Source: Antarctobacter albus
Lineage (GTDB): Bacteria > Pseudomonadota > Alphaproteobacteria > Rhodobacterales > Rhodobacteraceae
Length of the DNA stretch: 64,000 nt
Direction: 5' to 3'
Assembly: GCF_900101505.1 (NCBI RefSeq)
Contig: NZ_FMZI01000007.1
Coordinates: forward strand, 62,001-126,000
Part shown: in pieces, positions 44,692-53,654 of the stretch
Layout of the letters: each line of letters starts with the position of its first letter
Numbering within the stretch: position 1 is the stretch's first letter
Program-made: the position numbers and the translations under genes
Notes under the pieces: model-generated
Databases searched by the model: none
What the model was told of the DNA's origin: nothing
The model's input: only the letters and a program-made list of their open reading frames with translations

Positions 44692-45408
44692 TTGGCGCGG
44701 GGAAGAAGCTCGGCGGCGTTGCCCAAGCACGCCCAGATCAGCGAAATGCTGATCCGTGACATCGCGGCCGGCAGGCTGGCGGATGGGGCGCGACTGCCGC
44801 CGGAACGTGAGATGGCCGAACAGCTGGGCATTGCCGTGGGCACCCTGCGCAAGGCGCTGGAGGCGCTGGCGACCAAGGGGCTGCTGGACCGGGTGCAGGG
44901 CTCTGGCAACTACGTCCGCGCACGGGACGGCGTGGCCTCGATCTATTCCATGCTGCGGCTGGAACTGAAGGCCGGCGGCGGGCTGCCCACGGCGGAGCTG
45001 CTGGGGGTGGAGCGGCTGACGAAACCGACGGATGCGCCGGCTTTCGGTCCCTCGCCCGAGGGGTGGCGGTTCCGGCGCCTGCGGTTCCTTGGCGGCGTTC
45101 CGGCAGCGATGGAAGAGATCTGGCTGGACGGGGCGCAGGCCGCGCATGTCGCGGCGCAGGACGTGCTTGAATCGCTCTACCTCTTCTATCGCGAGCGGCT
45201 GGGGCTGGTGATCCTCTCGGCAGAGGATCGGGTCGGCTTTGCGCCGGTGCCTGCGTGGCGCGACCCCCGGTTTCCGCCGGAGGTGGGCGATACGGCGGGG
45301 TATGTCGAACGTATCGCCCGGGACAAGGCAGGCACGCCGGTCGAATACTCGCGGACTTGGTTCGACGCGGAAACCGTCACTTATATCAACAGGATCGGCA
45401 GGGGATGA
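44692..45408 (+). CDS. GntR-family regulator with UTRA domain (HutC type)
   Basis: 238 residues. ISEMLIRDIAAGRLADGARL, PPEREMAEQLGIAVGTLRKA and LLDRVQGSGNYVRARD form the GntR winged helix; the rest is a UTRA effector domain (LGVERLTKPTDAPAFGPS, FRRLRFLGGVPAAMEEIWLD, VPVEYSRTWFDAETVTYINR-like end). I chose the TTG at 44692 because AGGAGG lies five bases ahead and it gives the right family N-terminus; an open frame continues upstream without a ribosome-binding site. Divergent from the monooxygenase/TRAP operon and overlapping the dehydrogenase gene by 4 bases; probably controls both. Confidence 0.9.
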   Translation: MARGRSSAALPKHAQISEMLIRDIAAGRLADGARLPPEREMAEQLGIAVGTLRKALEALATKGLLDRVQGSGNYVRARDGVASIYSMLRLELKAGGGLPTAELLGVERLTKPTDAPAFGPSPEGWRFRRLRFLGGVPAAMEEIWLDGAQAAHVAAQDVLESLYLFYRERLGLVILSAEDRVGFAPVPAWRDPRFPPEVGDTAGYVERIARDKAGTPVEYSRTWFDAETVTYINRIGRG

Positions 45409-46493
45409 GCGTGGTCAGATACGGCGTGATCGGCTGCGGCATGATGGGCCGCGAGCATATCCAGAACATCAACCTTCTGCCGCAGGGCAGGGTGGTCGCG
45501 GTCTTTGATCCGGTCACCGACCTGGCGCAGAGCGCGGCAGAGCTGGCGGGCGGCGCGCAGGTCTGCACCACGCTGGACGATCTGCTGGCGGTCGAGGGGC
45601 TGGACGCGTTGGTGGTGGTCAGTCCGAACGATTGCCACGTCCCGCAGCTGCGCCAGATCGCGGCGACCCGTCCGCTGCCCGTGCTGTGCGAAAAGCCGCT
45701 TTATACCACGCCGGAAGACGAGGTTTTCCTGGCCGAACTCGCGCGCAGCTATCCGGCGCCGGTCTGGGTGGCGATGGAATATCGCTACATGCCGCCCGTG
45801 GCATTGTTGCGGCAGGAAGTGATCGGGGCGACGGGCGGGATTTCCATGTTGTCGATCCGCGAACACCGTTTTCCCTTTCTGCCCAAGGTCGGCGCCTGGA
45901 ACCGGTTCAACGCGCGCAGCGGTGGCACGCTGGTCGAGAAATGCTGTCATTTCTTCGATCTCATGCGCTTGATCCTGCGGGACGAACCGGTGCGCGTCAT
46001 GGCCAGCGCCGGGCAGGCGGTGAACCACAAGGACGAAACCTATGACGGGCGCGCGCCGGACATCTGGGACAACGGCTATGTGATCCTGGATTTCGCGGGC
46101 GGGGCCCGGGCGATGCTGGAGCTTTGCATGTTCGCCGAGGGGGCGCGCTACCAGGAAGAGATCTGCGCCCTTGGGCCCAGAGGCAAGATCGAGGCGCTGG
46201 TGCCTGGACCTGGCCGGTTCTGGCCCGCACACCTGGGCGAGGCGCCGGTGCCGCAGGTGATCGTCTCTCCGCGCGTTCCCAAGGGGCCGCGCGTGATCGA
46301 GGTGCCGGTGGAGGCCGAGTTGCTGGCGGCGGGCGATCACAACGGGTCGACCTTTTACCAACATGAGGGGTTCAATGCCGTGGTCCGCGGCGAAGGCACG
46401 CCAGAGGTGACGCTGGCCGACGGCATGGCCGCCGTGCGAATCGGGCTGGCGGCGCAGGAAAGCGCGCGGACCGGGCGGGCTGTGCTGCTGTAA
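45405..46493 (+). CDS. Gfo/Idh/MocA-family dehydrogenase
   Basis: 362 residues. RYGVIGCGMMGREHIQNINL is the Rossmann NAD(P) site; VVVSPNDCHVPQLRQIAAT and PLPVLCEKPLYTTPEDE carry the EKP motif; GTLVEKCCHFFDLMRLIL is the C-terminal substrate-domain block with the His. Members oxidise sugars, inositols or related polyols. It overlaps the regulator by 4 bases (ATGA), so it belongs to the same locus as the TRAP and monooxygenase genes, hinting at a sugar-like or hydroxylated substrate. Confidence 0.92.
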   Translation: MSVVRYGVIGCGMMGREHIQNINLLPQGRVVAVFDPVTDLAQSAAELAGGAQVCTTLDDLLAVEGLDALVVVSPNDCHVPQLRQIAATRPLPVLCEKPLYTTPEDEVFLAELARSYPAPVWVAMEYRYMPPVALLRQEVIGATGGISMLSIREHRFPFLPKVGAWNRFNARSGGTLVEKCCHFFDLMRLILRDEPVRVMASAGQAVNHKDETYDGRAPDIWDNGYVILDFAGGARAMLELCMFAEGARYQEEICALGPRGKIEALVPGPGRFWPAHLGEAPVPQVIVSPRVPKGPRVIEVPVEAELLAAGDHNGSTFYQHEGFNAVVRGEGTPEVTLADGMAAVRIGLAAQESARTGRAVLL

Positions 46494-46575
46494 CAACGCC
46501 TATGCGGCAGGCAGCCCGAGACATTCCGCAAGGTTATTTGCCGGACCTTGATACGGATCATGACGCCTGAGACAC

Positions 46576-46598
46576 TTCCCGCGCAGTTTGCGCGGGAA
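46576..46598. other. Perfect hairpin upstream of the ABC exporter genes
   Basis: TTCCCGCGCA (46576-46585) pairs with TGCGCGGGAA (46589-46598) around a 3-base loop. No T run follows on the plus strand, so it is either a weak terminator of the dehydrogenase gene or a 5'-leader stem of the exporter operon, 15 bases before its ATG. Confidence 0.55.
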
Positions 46599-46612
46599 AC
46601 GCGGAGAGGCTC

Positions 46613-47341
46613 ATGGCGCGACTCGATGACAGGACCCGCGAGGTGGTGTTTCGCACCCAGGGGCTGACCAAGACATATGACACCGGCGAGGTGCAGGTGC
46701 ATGCGCTGGCGGGTGTCGACCTGGAATTGTTCGGGTCGGAGTTGACCGTGCTGCTGGGCCCGTCCGGGTCCGGCAAGTCGACGCTGCTGAACATCCTGGG
46801 CGGTTTGGACCGGCCCAGCGGAGGGCGGTTCTGGTTCCGTGAAACGGAGCTGACCCGCGCCAGCGACCGACAGCTGACGCGCTACCGGCGCGATCACGTC
46901 GGCTTTGTCTTCCAGTTCTACAACCTCGTCCCCTCGCTGAACGCGCGCGAGAACGTGCAGCTGGTCACGGACGTGGCGAAACGCCCGATGAAGCCCGCCG
47001 AGGCGCTGGAGCTGGTGGGGCTTGGCCACCGGATGGATCATTTTCCGGCGCAGATGTCCGGCGGGGAACAGCAGCGGGTCGCCATCGCGCGGGCCATCGC
47101 CAAACGGCCCGACGTGTTGTTGTGCGATGAACCGACCGGCGCGCTGGACAGCCACACCGGCACGCAGGTCCTGTCGACCCTGCAGCGGATCAACGATGAG
47201 TTCGGCACCACAACGGCGGTCATCACCCACAATGCCGCCATCCGGCTGATGGCGCATCGGGTGATCCGCTTTCAGGACGGGCGTATCGACCGGATCGAGG
47301 AGAACGACAGTCGCCTTGCCGCATCAGAGATCCATTGGTGA
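46613..47341 (+). CDS. ABC transporter ATP-binding protein (MacB/LolD type)
   Basis: 242 residues. Walker [22 protein letters not shown]-loop [20 protein letters not shown], signature [20 protein letters not shown] and Walker [17 protein letters not shown] are canonical for the MacB/LolD/FtsE branch. GAGAGG lies four bases before the ATG. It forms a three-gene set with the FtsX permease and an adaptor protein, an efflux or envelope-transport machine whose substrate cannot be told from sequence. Confidence 0.95.
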   Translation: MARLDDRTREVVFRTQGLTKTYDTGEVQVHALAGVDLELFGSELTVLLGPSGSGKSTLLNILGGLDRPSGGRFWFRETELTRASDRQLTRYRRDHVGFVFQFYNLVPSLNARENVQLVTDVAKRPMKPAEALELVGLGHRMDHFPAQMSGGEQQRVAIARAIAKRPDVLLCDEPTGALDSHTGTQVLSTLQRINDEFGTTTAVITHNAAIRLMAHRVIRFQDGRIDRIEENDSRLAASEIHW

Positions 47342-47345
47342 TCCG

Positions 47346-49706
47346 ATGCATGCGATGGATCTCAAGCTGTTTCGCGACTTTCGCCGGCTCTGGGTACAGG
47401 GCGTGGCGATCGCCCTTGTGCTGGCGGCGGGCATCGCGGTCATCATCATGTCGGTGGGGATGAGCCGGGCCCTGAACGAGACCCGCAGCGCCTATTACGA
47501 CAGCAACCGCTTTGCCCATGTCTTTGCCTCGGCCCGCCGGGCGCCTGACAGCCTGATTTCGCAGTTGCGCGACATCGAGGGGGTGGCGCAGGTGGAAACA
47601 CAGGTCCGGTCCTATGCGATCCTGGATATTCCCGGGCGGGCCAAACCGGCGACGGGGCTGCTGATCTCTCGTCCTGAACTGGGCGAGCCGCTGTTGAACG
47701 TGCCGCTGCTGCGCCGGGGGCGCTGGCCCGAAGGCGCGGGTGAGGCGGTGGTGAACGAACCCTTTGCAGAGGCCAACGGGTTCCTTCCCGGCGACACGAT
47801 CTCTGTCAACCTGAACGGACGCAAGCGCGCGGTGACGATCACCGGCACGGCCCTGTCACCCGAATTCGTCTATACCATCGGCCCCGGCGCCCTGATGCCG
47901 CAGAACGAGACATTCGGCATCCTGTGGATGCAGGCCGAGGTGCTGGACGCGGGGTTCGGCATGGCGGGCGCCTTCAACACGGTGGCCTTGACCGTGCTGC
48001 CGCGCACGCCGCTGGAGCCGGTCAAGGACGCGGTCAAGGCCTTGCTGGACCCTTACGGCGCGGCGACGCCGGTGGGGCGCGATGCGCAGCAGTCGAACGC
48101 CTTTCTGGATGCCGAGATCCAGTCGCTGGAGGTGATGGCCTGGGTGCTGCCGCCGGTCTTCCTGGGGATCACCGTCTTTCTGGTGAACATGGTCATGGGC
48201 CGGATCGTGCAGCTGGAACGGTCCGAGATCGGCCTGATGAAGGCCGTGGGCTACACCAACTGGGAAATCGGGCTGCACTACCTGATGCTGGCCGCGCTGA
48301 TCGCCTTCCTGGGGGTCGGTATCGGCTGGGGCGTGGGGTCCTGGTTGGCGCAGGCCATGTCAAAGCTCTACGCCAAGTATTTCGACTTTCCCTTCCTCGT
48401 TTTCGGCGTGCCGCTCAGCATCTATGCGCTCTCGGCGATGCTGGGGCTGGCGGCGACCAGCGCGGGGGCGTTGAGCAGCGCCATGCGCGCGGCGCGGCTG
48501 GCGCCGGCGGTGGCGATGGCCCCGCCGGCCCCGCCGAGTTTCCACGGGTCCACGCTTGACCGGCTGGCGGATCTGCTGCGGTTGGGACAGCCGACACGGA
48601 TGATCCTGCGCAGCCTGCTGCGCTGGCCGCTGCGCGCCGGAATGACCATGCTGGGCATGGCACTGGCGGTTTCCGTGCTGGTGGCGTCGAACTTCTTTCC
48701 CGACGCGATGGACGAGATCATCGATACCGCCTTTTACCAGTCGAACCGGCAAGACATGCTGCTGCTCTTCGATCCGGACGCGCCTGAAACCGCGCTGGAA
48801 GAGGTCAGGCGCCTGCCCGGGGTCCTGCAGGTGGAGCCGCAGCAGTACCACGCCGCCCGCCTGATCTATGGCTCCTACGAAAAGCAGGTCCCGGTCTCGA
48901 CCGTGGCCAATGCGGCGGATCTGGCGCGGGTTGTGGATGGCAACGGGCAGGTGATCGCGCCAGATCCCTTTGGCATCCTGTTGTCGGACCGGCTGGCCGC
49001 GGCGCTGCATGTCGAGGTGGGCGATACCCTGACCGTCAGCTTCGAGAGCGGTCGCCGAGAGACCTTTGAGGTGCCCGTGACCGGCATCGTCACCCAGTTC
49101 TTTGGCCTGGGCGCCTATTTCGCCCATGACACGCTGAACGCCATGTTCCGGCAAAGCCCGCGCGTATCCAATGTCAACGTGACGCTGGCCGACCCACAGG
49201 CGGCAGAGGCCTTTCAGGAGCGGATCAAGGACGTGCCCCGGCTGATGGGCACGATCAACATGACCGAGAACCGCCTCAGCTTTATGGAGACGTTGAGCCA
49301 GAACATCCTGATCGCCACCACTGTCTACGGCATTCTTGGCATGATCATCACGGTCGGCGTCGCCTACAATGCCGCACGGGTGCAGCTGTCGGAACGGGCG
49401 CGAGAGCTGGCCTGCCTGCGTATCCTGGGCTTTGGCAAGGGCGAGGTCGCCTATATCCTGGCCGGCGAGGTATTGTTGCTGGCGGTCCTGGCGCAGCCGG
49501 TGGGCTGGGTGATCGGCTATGGCGTGGCGCGGCTGATGACCGAAGGCTTCACCAGCGATCTCTACGCCATTCCGCTGGTGCTGGAGCCGGCAACCTTTGC
49601 CCGGGCCAGCCTGATCGTGCTGGGGGCCGCGGCGGTCTCGGTGGCGCTGGTGGCGCGCCGGCTGGGGCGTCTCGACCTGATTGCCGTCATGAAAACGAGG
49701 GAGTGA
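47346..49706 (+). CDS. FtsX-like ABC transporter permease (two FtsX domains)
   Basis: 786 residues. An N-terminal helix (WVQGVAIALVLAAGIAVIIM) and large periplasmic domain are followed by the first FtsX block (EVMAWVLPPVFLGITVFLVN, then MGRIVQLERSEIGLMKAVGY), then a second helix-periplasmic domain-FtsX repeat (LIATTVYGILGMIITVGVAY, ARVQLSERARELACLRILGF). Duplicated FtsX architecture of this size is typical of the DUF214-type permeases that act with MacB-like ATPases and HlyD adaptors. ATG at 47346 is five bases after the ATPase stop; ATG at 47355 is an alternative. Confidence 0.92.
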   Translation: MHAMDLKLFRDFRRLWVQGVAIALVLAAGIAVIIMSVGMSRALNETRSAYYDSNRFAHVFASARRAPDSLISQLRDIEGVAQVETQVRSYAILDIPGRAKPATGLLISRPELGEPLLNVPLLRRGRWPEGAGEAVVNEPFAEANGFLPGDTISVNLNGRKRAVTITGTALSPEFVYTIGPGALMPQNETFGILWMQAEVLDAGFGMAGAFNTVALTVLPRTPLEPVKDAVKALLDPYGAATPVGRDAQQSNAFLDAEIQSLEVMAWVLPPVFLGITVFLVNMVMGRIVQLERSEIGLMKAVGYTNWEIGLHYLMLAALIAFLGVGIGWGVGSWLAQAMSKLYAKYFDFPFLVFGVPLSIYALSAMLGLAATSAGALSSAMRAARLAPAVAMAPPAPPSFHGSTLDRLADLLRLGQPTRMILRSLLRWPLRAGMTMLGMALAVSVLVASNFFPDAMDEIIDTAFYQSNRQDMLLLFDPDAPETALEEVRRLPGVLQVEPQQYHAARLIYGSYEKQVPVSTVANAADLARVVDGNGQVIAPDPFGILLSDRLAAALHVEVGDTLTVSFESGRRETFEVPVTGIVTQFFGLGAYFAHDTLNAMFRQSPRVSNVNVTLADPQAAEAFQERIKDVPRLMGTINMTENRLSFMETLSQNILIATTVYGILGMIITVGVAYNAARVQLSERARELACLRILGFGKGEVAYILAGEVLLLAVLAQPVGWVIGYGVARLMTEGFTSDLYAIPLVLEPATFARASLIVLGAAAVSVALVARRLGRLDLIAVMKTRE

Positions 49707-49710
49707 GGAC

Positions 49711-50916
49711 ATGTGGTCCCTGCGTACCATAGGACTTTCGGCTGTCGGCCTCGCCCTGGTGGGCGGGCTGGCGATCACCGCCTTTCGCACCGATCCGATC
49801 CCGGTGGATACCGCGCCATTGGTGCGCGGCGCGCTGAGCGTGACGGTGGACGCGGATGGCAAGACACGGATCAGGGAGGTCTACGAGGTCTCCTCTCCCA
49901 TCGCGGGCACGGTCTTGCGCCTGCCGGTTGCGGTGGGCGATCCGGTCGCCAAGGGGGTGACCGTGGTGGCGCAGGTGCAGCCCGCCGTGCCCACGCTGCT
50001 GGATGCGCGCAGCCGGGCGCAGGCGGTCGCGGCCCTGCACGAGGCCGAGGCCAGCGTGAAATTCGCCGAGGCCGAGGTGGCCCGGACAGAGGCGCAGCGC
50101 GCCTATGCCCAGTCGCAGTTCGACCGGGCCAAGGCCTTGGCGGATCGGGGCACCGCCTCGTTGACCGCGCTGGAGACGGCGGCCCAGCAGCTGCAACTGG
50201 CCGAGGCGGACAAGCTGAGCGCCGAGGCGCGCCTGGCGATGTCGCGGGCGGCGCTGGAAAGCGCGCAGGCGGTGCTGGCGGAACCCGAGCAGGCGCCCGG
50301 CGACGGCGATTGTTGCCTGCCGATCCTGGCGCCCGCCGATGGCGTTGTCCTTTCGGTCGAGGGGGAAAGCGCGCGCCCCGTGATGGCCGGTGCGCCGCTG
50401 CTCAGCATCGGCGATCCGGACGATTTGGAAATCGTTGTCGATCTTTTGTCCTCTCAGGCGACCCGCCTTGCGCCCGGCGCCTCCGTCGAGGTGGGCCGCT
50501 GGGGCGGCGAGGGTACGCTGGCGGCGGAATTGCGGCTGATCGAACCGGCGGCGCGCACGGTGGTCTCTGCCCTGGGGATCGAAGAACAGCGCGTGGACGC
50601 GGTGCTGGATTTCACCTCGCCGCCCGAGATGCGCGCAGGGCTGGGTCAGGCCTATGCGGTCTTTGTCCGGATCGAGGAATGGCGCACCGAGGACGCGCTG
50701 CTGATCCCCCTGTCGGCGATCTTTCGGCGTGAAGGGCAATGGTTCACCTATGTCCTGGCCGATGGCACCGCGCATGAGATCTCGATCGAGATCGGCCGCC
50801 GCGACGGGCGCAGCGCCGAGGTTCTGGCGGGCGTCAAAGCGGGCGACCGGGTGATCCTGCACCCGCCGGACACGGTGGGGGACGGTGTCGAAGTGGTCGA
50901 GCGCGACTGGCAATAG
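49711..50916 (+). CDS. Periplasmic adaptor (HlyD/membrane fusion) protein
   Basis: 401 residues. One N-terminal anchor helix (IGLSAVGLALVGGLAITAF), then the split barrel-sandwich domain (VYEVSSPIAGTVLRLPVAVG ... PILAPADGVVLSVEGE) interrupted by an alpha-helical hairpin of about 130 residues (ARSRAQAVAALHEAEASVKF to SAQAVLAEPE), and a C-terminal beta-barrel domain. It would link the FtsX permease to an outer-membrane channel; no TolC-like gene is next to it. Starts four bases after the permease stop with GTGAGG upstream. Confidence 0.93.
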   Translation: MWSLRTIGLSAVGLALVGGLAITAFRTDPIPVDTAPLVRGALSVTVDADGKTRIREVYEVSSPIAGTVLRLPVAVGDPVAKGVTVVAQVQPAVPTLLDARSRAQAVAALHEAEASVKFAEAEVARTEAQRAYAQSQFDRAKALADRGTASLTALETAAQQLQLAEADKLSAEARLAMSRAALESAQAVLAEPEQAPGDGDCCLPILAPADGVVLSVEGESARPVMAGAPLLSIGDPDDLEIVVDLLSSQATRLAPGASVEVGRWGGEGTLAAELRLIEPAARTVVSALGIEEQRVDAVLDFTSPPEMRAGLGQAYAVFVRIEEWRTEDALLIPLSAIFRREGQWFTYVLADGTAHEISIEIGRRDGRSAEVLAGVKAGDRVILHPPDTVGDGVEVVERDWQ

Positions 50917-51033
50917 GCGCGGCCCTCTCGCGACCAATCCCGAAAACCTCCCGACCGGGGCTTGTGATTTGACGCGCGTCCAACTTAATCTTGACGAATG
51001 CGGGCGCGGCACCCAGCTTGATAATATTGCGCG

Positions 51034-51045
51034 CGTAAAGTTTAT
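51034..51045. promoter_or_regulatory. Candidate LacI-family operator, copy 1
   Basis: CGTAAAGTTTAT lies about 50-60 bases before the LacI-family gene. The 10-mer CGTAAAGTTT recurs exactly upstream of smoE (52165-52174). TAAA-G-TTTA is a small palindrome, as expected for a LacI-family half-site pair. Confidence 0.6.
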
Positions 51046-51096
51046 CTGCGGGTGCGGCGGGCGTGGCGTCCGATGCCGGAGGGGGAGACAGGGTTC

Positions 51097-52128
51097 ATGA
51101 CCGGCCGTAAGATCCGGAACATGGAGGAGTTCGCCGAGGTCAGCGGGATCTCGCGTCCGACCGTGTCCAAGTATTTCAACGATCCTGACAGCGTGCGCAA
51201 ATCGACCCGCGCGCGGATCGAAAGCGCGTTGGAACAATACGACTATCGCCCCAACATCTTTGCCATCAACCAGAACCGCAAGCTGACCAAGAACATCGGC
51301 ATCGTGGTGCCCTATCTTGCCGACCCCTTCTTTGCCGAGATCGCGCGGAACCTGGAAATGCTGGTGATCGCGGCAGGCTATCATCCGATCCTTCTCAGCT
51401 CGCACGGGTCCACCGCGCAGGAGAATGACAACTTCGAGAGCCTGCGCGCGATCAAACCCGCAGGCGCCTTGCTGGCGCCGCTTGGGCGGGCCTCGGACAA
51501 GGCGGCTGTCGAGAGGTTCTGCAAGGCCGTGCCTTCGGTTCTTTTTGACAGTCATATCAGTGGGATGGGTGAGGCGTTTGTGGGGCATGACAACATCCAG
51601 GCCACCAAGCTGATCTGCGAATACCTCTGTCGCACGGGCCAACCCCCGGCGTTTTTCGAAATGCGCACGCCGACCAACCCGAACGCCTATCGCCGCCGCA
51701 ACGCCTATTGCGAAGCGATGGAGCGCATGGGCCACCCCGTTCACCTGTTGCAGGCCGAAGGGGGCGGCTGGGACTTCGAGAAGATCGGGCTGGAAGGCGG
51801 CACGAAAGTCATCGAGGAGCACAGCCTGCCGACCGACACGATCCTGTGTTCGAACGACCGCCTGGCCATCGGTTTCCTGGCGGCAGCCTATCAGAAAGGG
51901 CTGCGAGTCGGGCTGGGCGCCGGCGCCGCCCTGCGGGTTGCCGGGCATGACGACCACCCGTTCTCGCGCTATACCTGCCCGCCGCTGACCACGGTTTCGC
52001 AGGACTACACTGCAATCGCAGAACGCAGTGTCGAGCGCCTGTTCAGCCTTGTCGAAAGCGGGGAACGTGCTGAAAACCGCGATGAAATCTTTTTCGAAGG
52101 AAAATTGGTGATGCGGCAGTCAGCCTAG
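51097..52128 (+). CDS. LacI-family transcriptional regulator of the polyol locus
   Basis: 343 residues. MEEFAEVSGISRPTVSKYFN is the helix-turn-helix, ESALEQYDYRPNIFAINQNR the hinge region; the periplasmic-binding-protein-like effector domain has IGIVVPYLADPFFAEIARNL, TDTILCSNDRLAIGFLAAAY and LTTVSQDYTAIAERSVERLF. ATG at 51097 has a GGGGGAGACAGG stretch ahead. Located 116 bp upstream of smoE on the same strand, it most likely represses the sorbitol/mannitol genes, with a polyol or derived ligand as inducer (inference). Confidence 0.92.
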   Translation: MTGRKIRNMEEFAEVSGISRPTVSKYFNDPDSVRKSTRARIESALEQYDYRPNIFAINQNRKLTKNIGIVVPYLADPFFAEIARNLEMLVIAAGYHPILLSSHGSTAQENDNFESLRAIKPAGALLAPLGRASDKAAVERFCKAVPSVLFDSHISGMGEAFVGHDNIQATKLICEYLCRTGQPPAFFEMRTPTNPNAYRRRNAYCEAMERMGHPVHLLQAEGGGWDFEKIGLEGGTKVIEEHSLPTDTILCSNDRLAIGFLAAAYQKGLRVGLGAGAALRVAGHDDHPFSRYTCPPLTTVSQDYTAIAERSVERLFSLVESGERAENRDEIFFEGKLVMRQSA

Positions 52129-52153
52129 AATTTTCTGCGTCGCGGCAATTTTA

Positions 52154-52184
52154 AATTTTACCCCCGTAAAGTTTTTGATTGACT
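52154..52184 (+). promoter_or_regulatory. Candidate LacI operator (copy 2) and promoter of the smo operon
   Basis: TTTTAC-CCCC-GTAAAG (52157-52171) is an inverted repeat containing the shared CGTAAAGTTT (52165-52174); a TTGACT hexamer that could be a -35 box follows at 52179-52184. A repressor bound here would overlap the promoter of smoE. The -10 element is not obvious. Confidence 0.55.
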
Positions 52185-52244
52185 CGCCTGGAGGTCTTGC
52201 GCAGTCTCTGACCGTGCAACGAGCACTCCAAGGGAGGAAATTGG

Positions 52245-53549
52245 ATGACTTTGAAAGGCGCATTCTTTGCGGCTTCTGCACTTGTATCGGTGAGTGCGAG
52301 CGCGCTTTCCGCCGAGGTCCTGACCATCGCCACGGTGAACAACGGCGACATGATCCGGATGCAGAAGCTGACCGACGACTTTACCGCCAAGACCGGCCAC
52401 GAGGTGAACTGGGTCACGCTGGAGGAGAACGTGCTGCGGCAGCGCGTGACCACCGACATCACCACCAAGGGCGGTGCCTTCGACATCATGACCATCGGCA
52501 TGTACGAAACGCCGATCTGGGCCGCCAACGGCTGGCTGGTGCCGCTGGACGACCTGTCGGCGGACTACGACGCCGACGACATCCTGCCAGCGATGCGCGG
52601 CGGCCTGAGCCATGACGGCACGCTTTATGCGGCGCCGTTCTACGGCGAAAGCTCGATGATCATGTACCGGACAGACCTGTTCGAGGCCGCAGGGCTGGAA
52701 ATGCCCGAGGCGCCGACCTGGGATTTCGTCGCCGACGCGGCCCGGAAGATCACCGACAGGGAAAACGAGATCTACGGTATCTGCCTGCGCGGCAAGGCCG
52801 GCTGGGGCGAGAACATGGCCTTCCTGACGGCCACCGCCAACTCCTTTGGTGCGCGTTGGTTCGACGAGAACTGGACCCCGCAGTTCGACAGTGCCGCCTG
52901 GGAAGAGACGCTGACCTTCTACCTGGACCTGATGAATGACGCGGGCCCTCCGGGCGCCTCGACCAACGGGTTCAACGAGAACCTGTCGCTGTTCCAGCAG
53001 GGCAAGTGCGGCATGTGGATCGACGCCACCGTGGCGGCCTCTTTCGTGACCAACCCCGACGATTCCACCGTGGCCGACAAGGTCGGTTTCGCGCTGGCGC
53101 CGGACACCGGCAAGGGCAAGCGCGGCAACTGGCTCTGGGCCTGGGCGCTGGGCATCCCGGCGGGCACCCAGAAAGAGGACGCCGCCAAGGAGTTCATCGA
53201 GTGGGCGACCTCGAAGGCCTATATCGAGTTGGTCGCGGCGAACGAGGGCTGGGCCAACGTGCCGCCGGGTGCGCGCACCTCGCTCTACCAGAACGAGACC
53301 TACCTGTCCGAGGCGCCTTTTGCCGAAATGACGCTGAAGTCGATCAACTCGGCTGACCCGCTGAACCCGACCGTGGACCCGGTTCCCTATGTCGGCGTGC
53401 AGTTCGTGGCGATCCCGGAATTCGCGGGCTTTGCCACCGATGTGGGCCAGGAATTCTCGGCCGCGCTGGCCGGGCAGCAGACCGCGCAGCAGGCCCTTGC
53501 CAAGGCGCAGGCGCTGGTCGTCGACGCAATGGAAGCCGCAGGATACTGA
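52245..53549 (+). CDS. smoE: Sorbitol/mannitol ABC transporter substrate-binding protein
   Basis: 434 residues with signal peptide MTLKGAFFAASALVSVSASA|LSAEV region, then LTIATVNNGDMIRMQKLTDD, WVTLEENVLRQRVTTDITTK, FDIMTIGMYETPIWAANGWL and GKGKRGNWLWAWALGIPAGT, which match the SmoE/MtlE binding protein of Rhodobacter and Pseudomonas polyol transporters. GGGAGGA site before the ATG. First gene of smoE-F-G-K-smoS-mtlK; a strong hairpin after its stop probably raises its expression over the permeases. Confidence 0.95.
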   Translation: MTLKGAFFAASALVSVSASALSAEVLTIATVNNGDMIRMQKLTDDFTAKTGHEVNWVTLEENVLRQRVTTDITTKGGAFDIMTIGMYETPIWAANGWLVPLDDLSADYDADDILPAMRGGLSHDGTLYAAPFYGESSMIMYRTDLFEAAGLEMPEAPTWDFVADAARKITDRENEIYGICLRGKAGWGENMAFLTATANSFGARWFDENWTPQFDSAAWEETLTFYLDLMNDAGPPGASTNGFNENLSLFQQGKCGMWIDATVAASFVTNPDDSTVADKVGFALAPDTGKGKRGNWLWAWALGIPAGTQKEDAAKEFIEWATSKAYIELVAANEGWANVPPGARTSLYQNETYLSEAPFAEMTLKSINSADPLNPTVDPVPYVGVQFVAIPEFAGFATDVGQEFSAALAGQQTAQQALAKAQALVVDAMEAAGY

Positions 53550-53563
53550 GGCCTCCTCCCAGG

Positions 53564-53591
53564 CCGGAGGGCGGGGGCAACCGCCCTCCGG
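53564..53591 (+). other. Strong hairpin between smoE and smoF
   Basis: A perfect 11-bp stem (53564-53574 with 53581-53591), 6-base loop, no T run. Such intercistronic hairpins behind binding-protein genes usually protect the upstream mRNA or partly attenuate, giving an excess of binding protein over permease. Confidence 0.75.
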
Positions 53592-53654
53592 TTCCTGAAT
53601 TTCCAACAGACATGAACACGGCGGCCCCGCAGCCGCCAAGGGAGGAGACGCGTC

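Noticed and set aside
43407-44909. Longer monooxygenase reaching 44909
   Set aside because: It would span the divergent promoter and regulator coding region; the ATG at 44561 gives SsuD-like length and a GGGAGG site.
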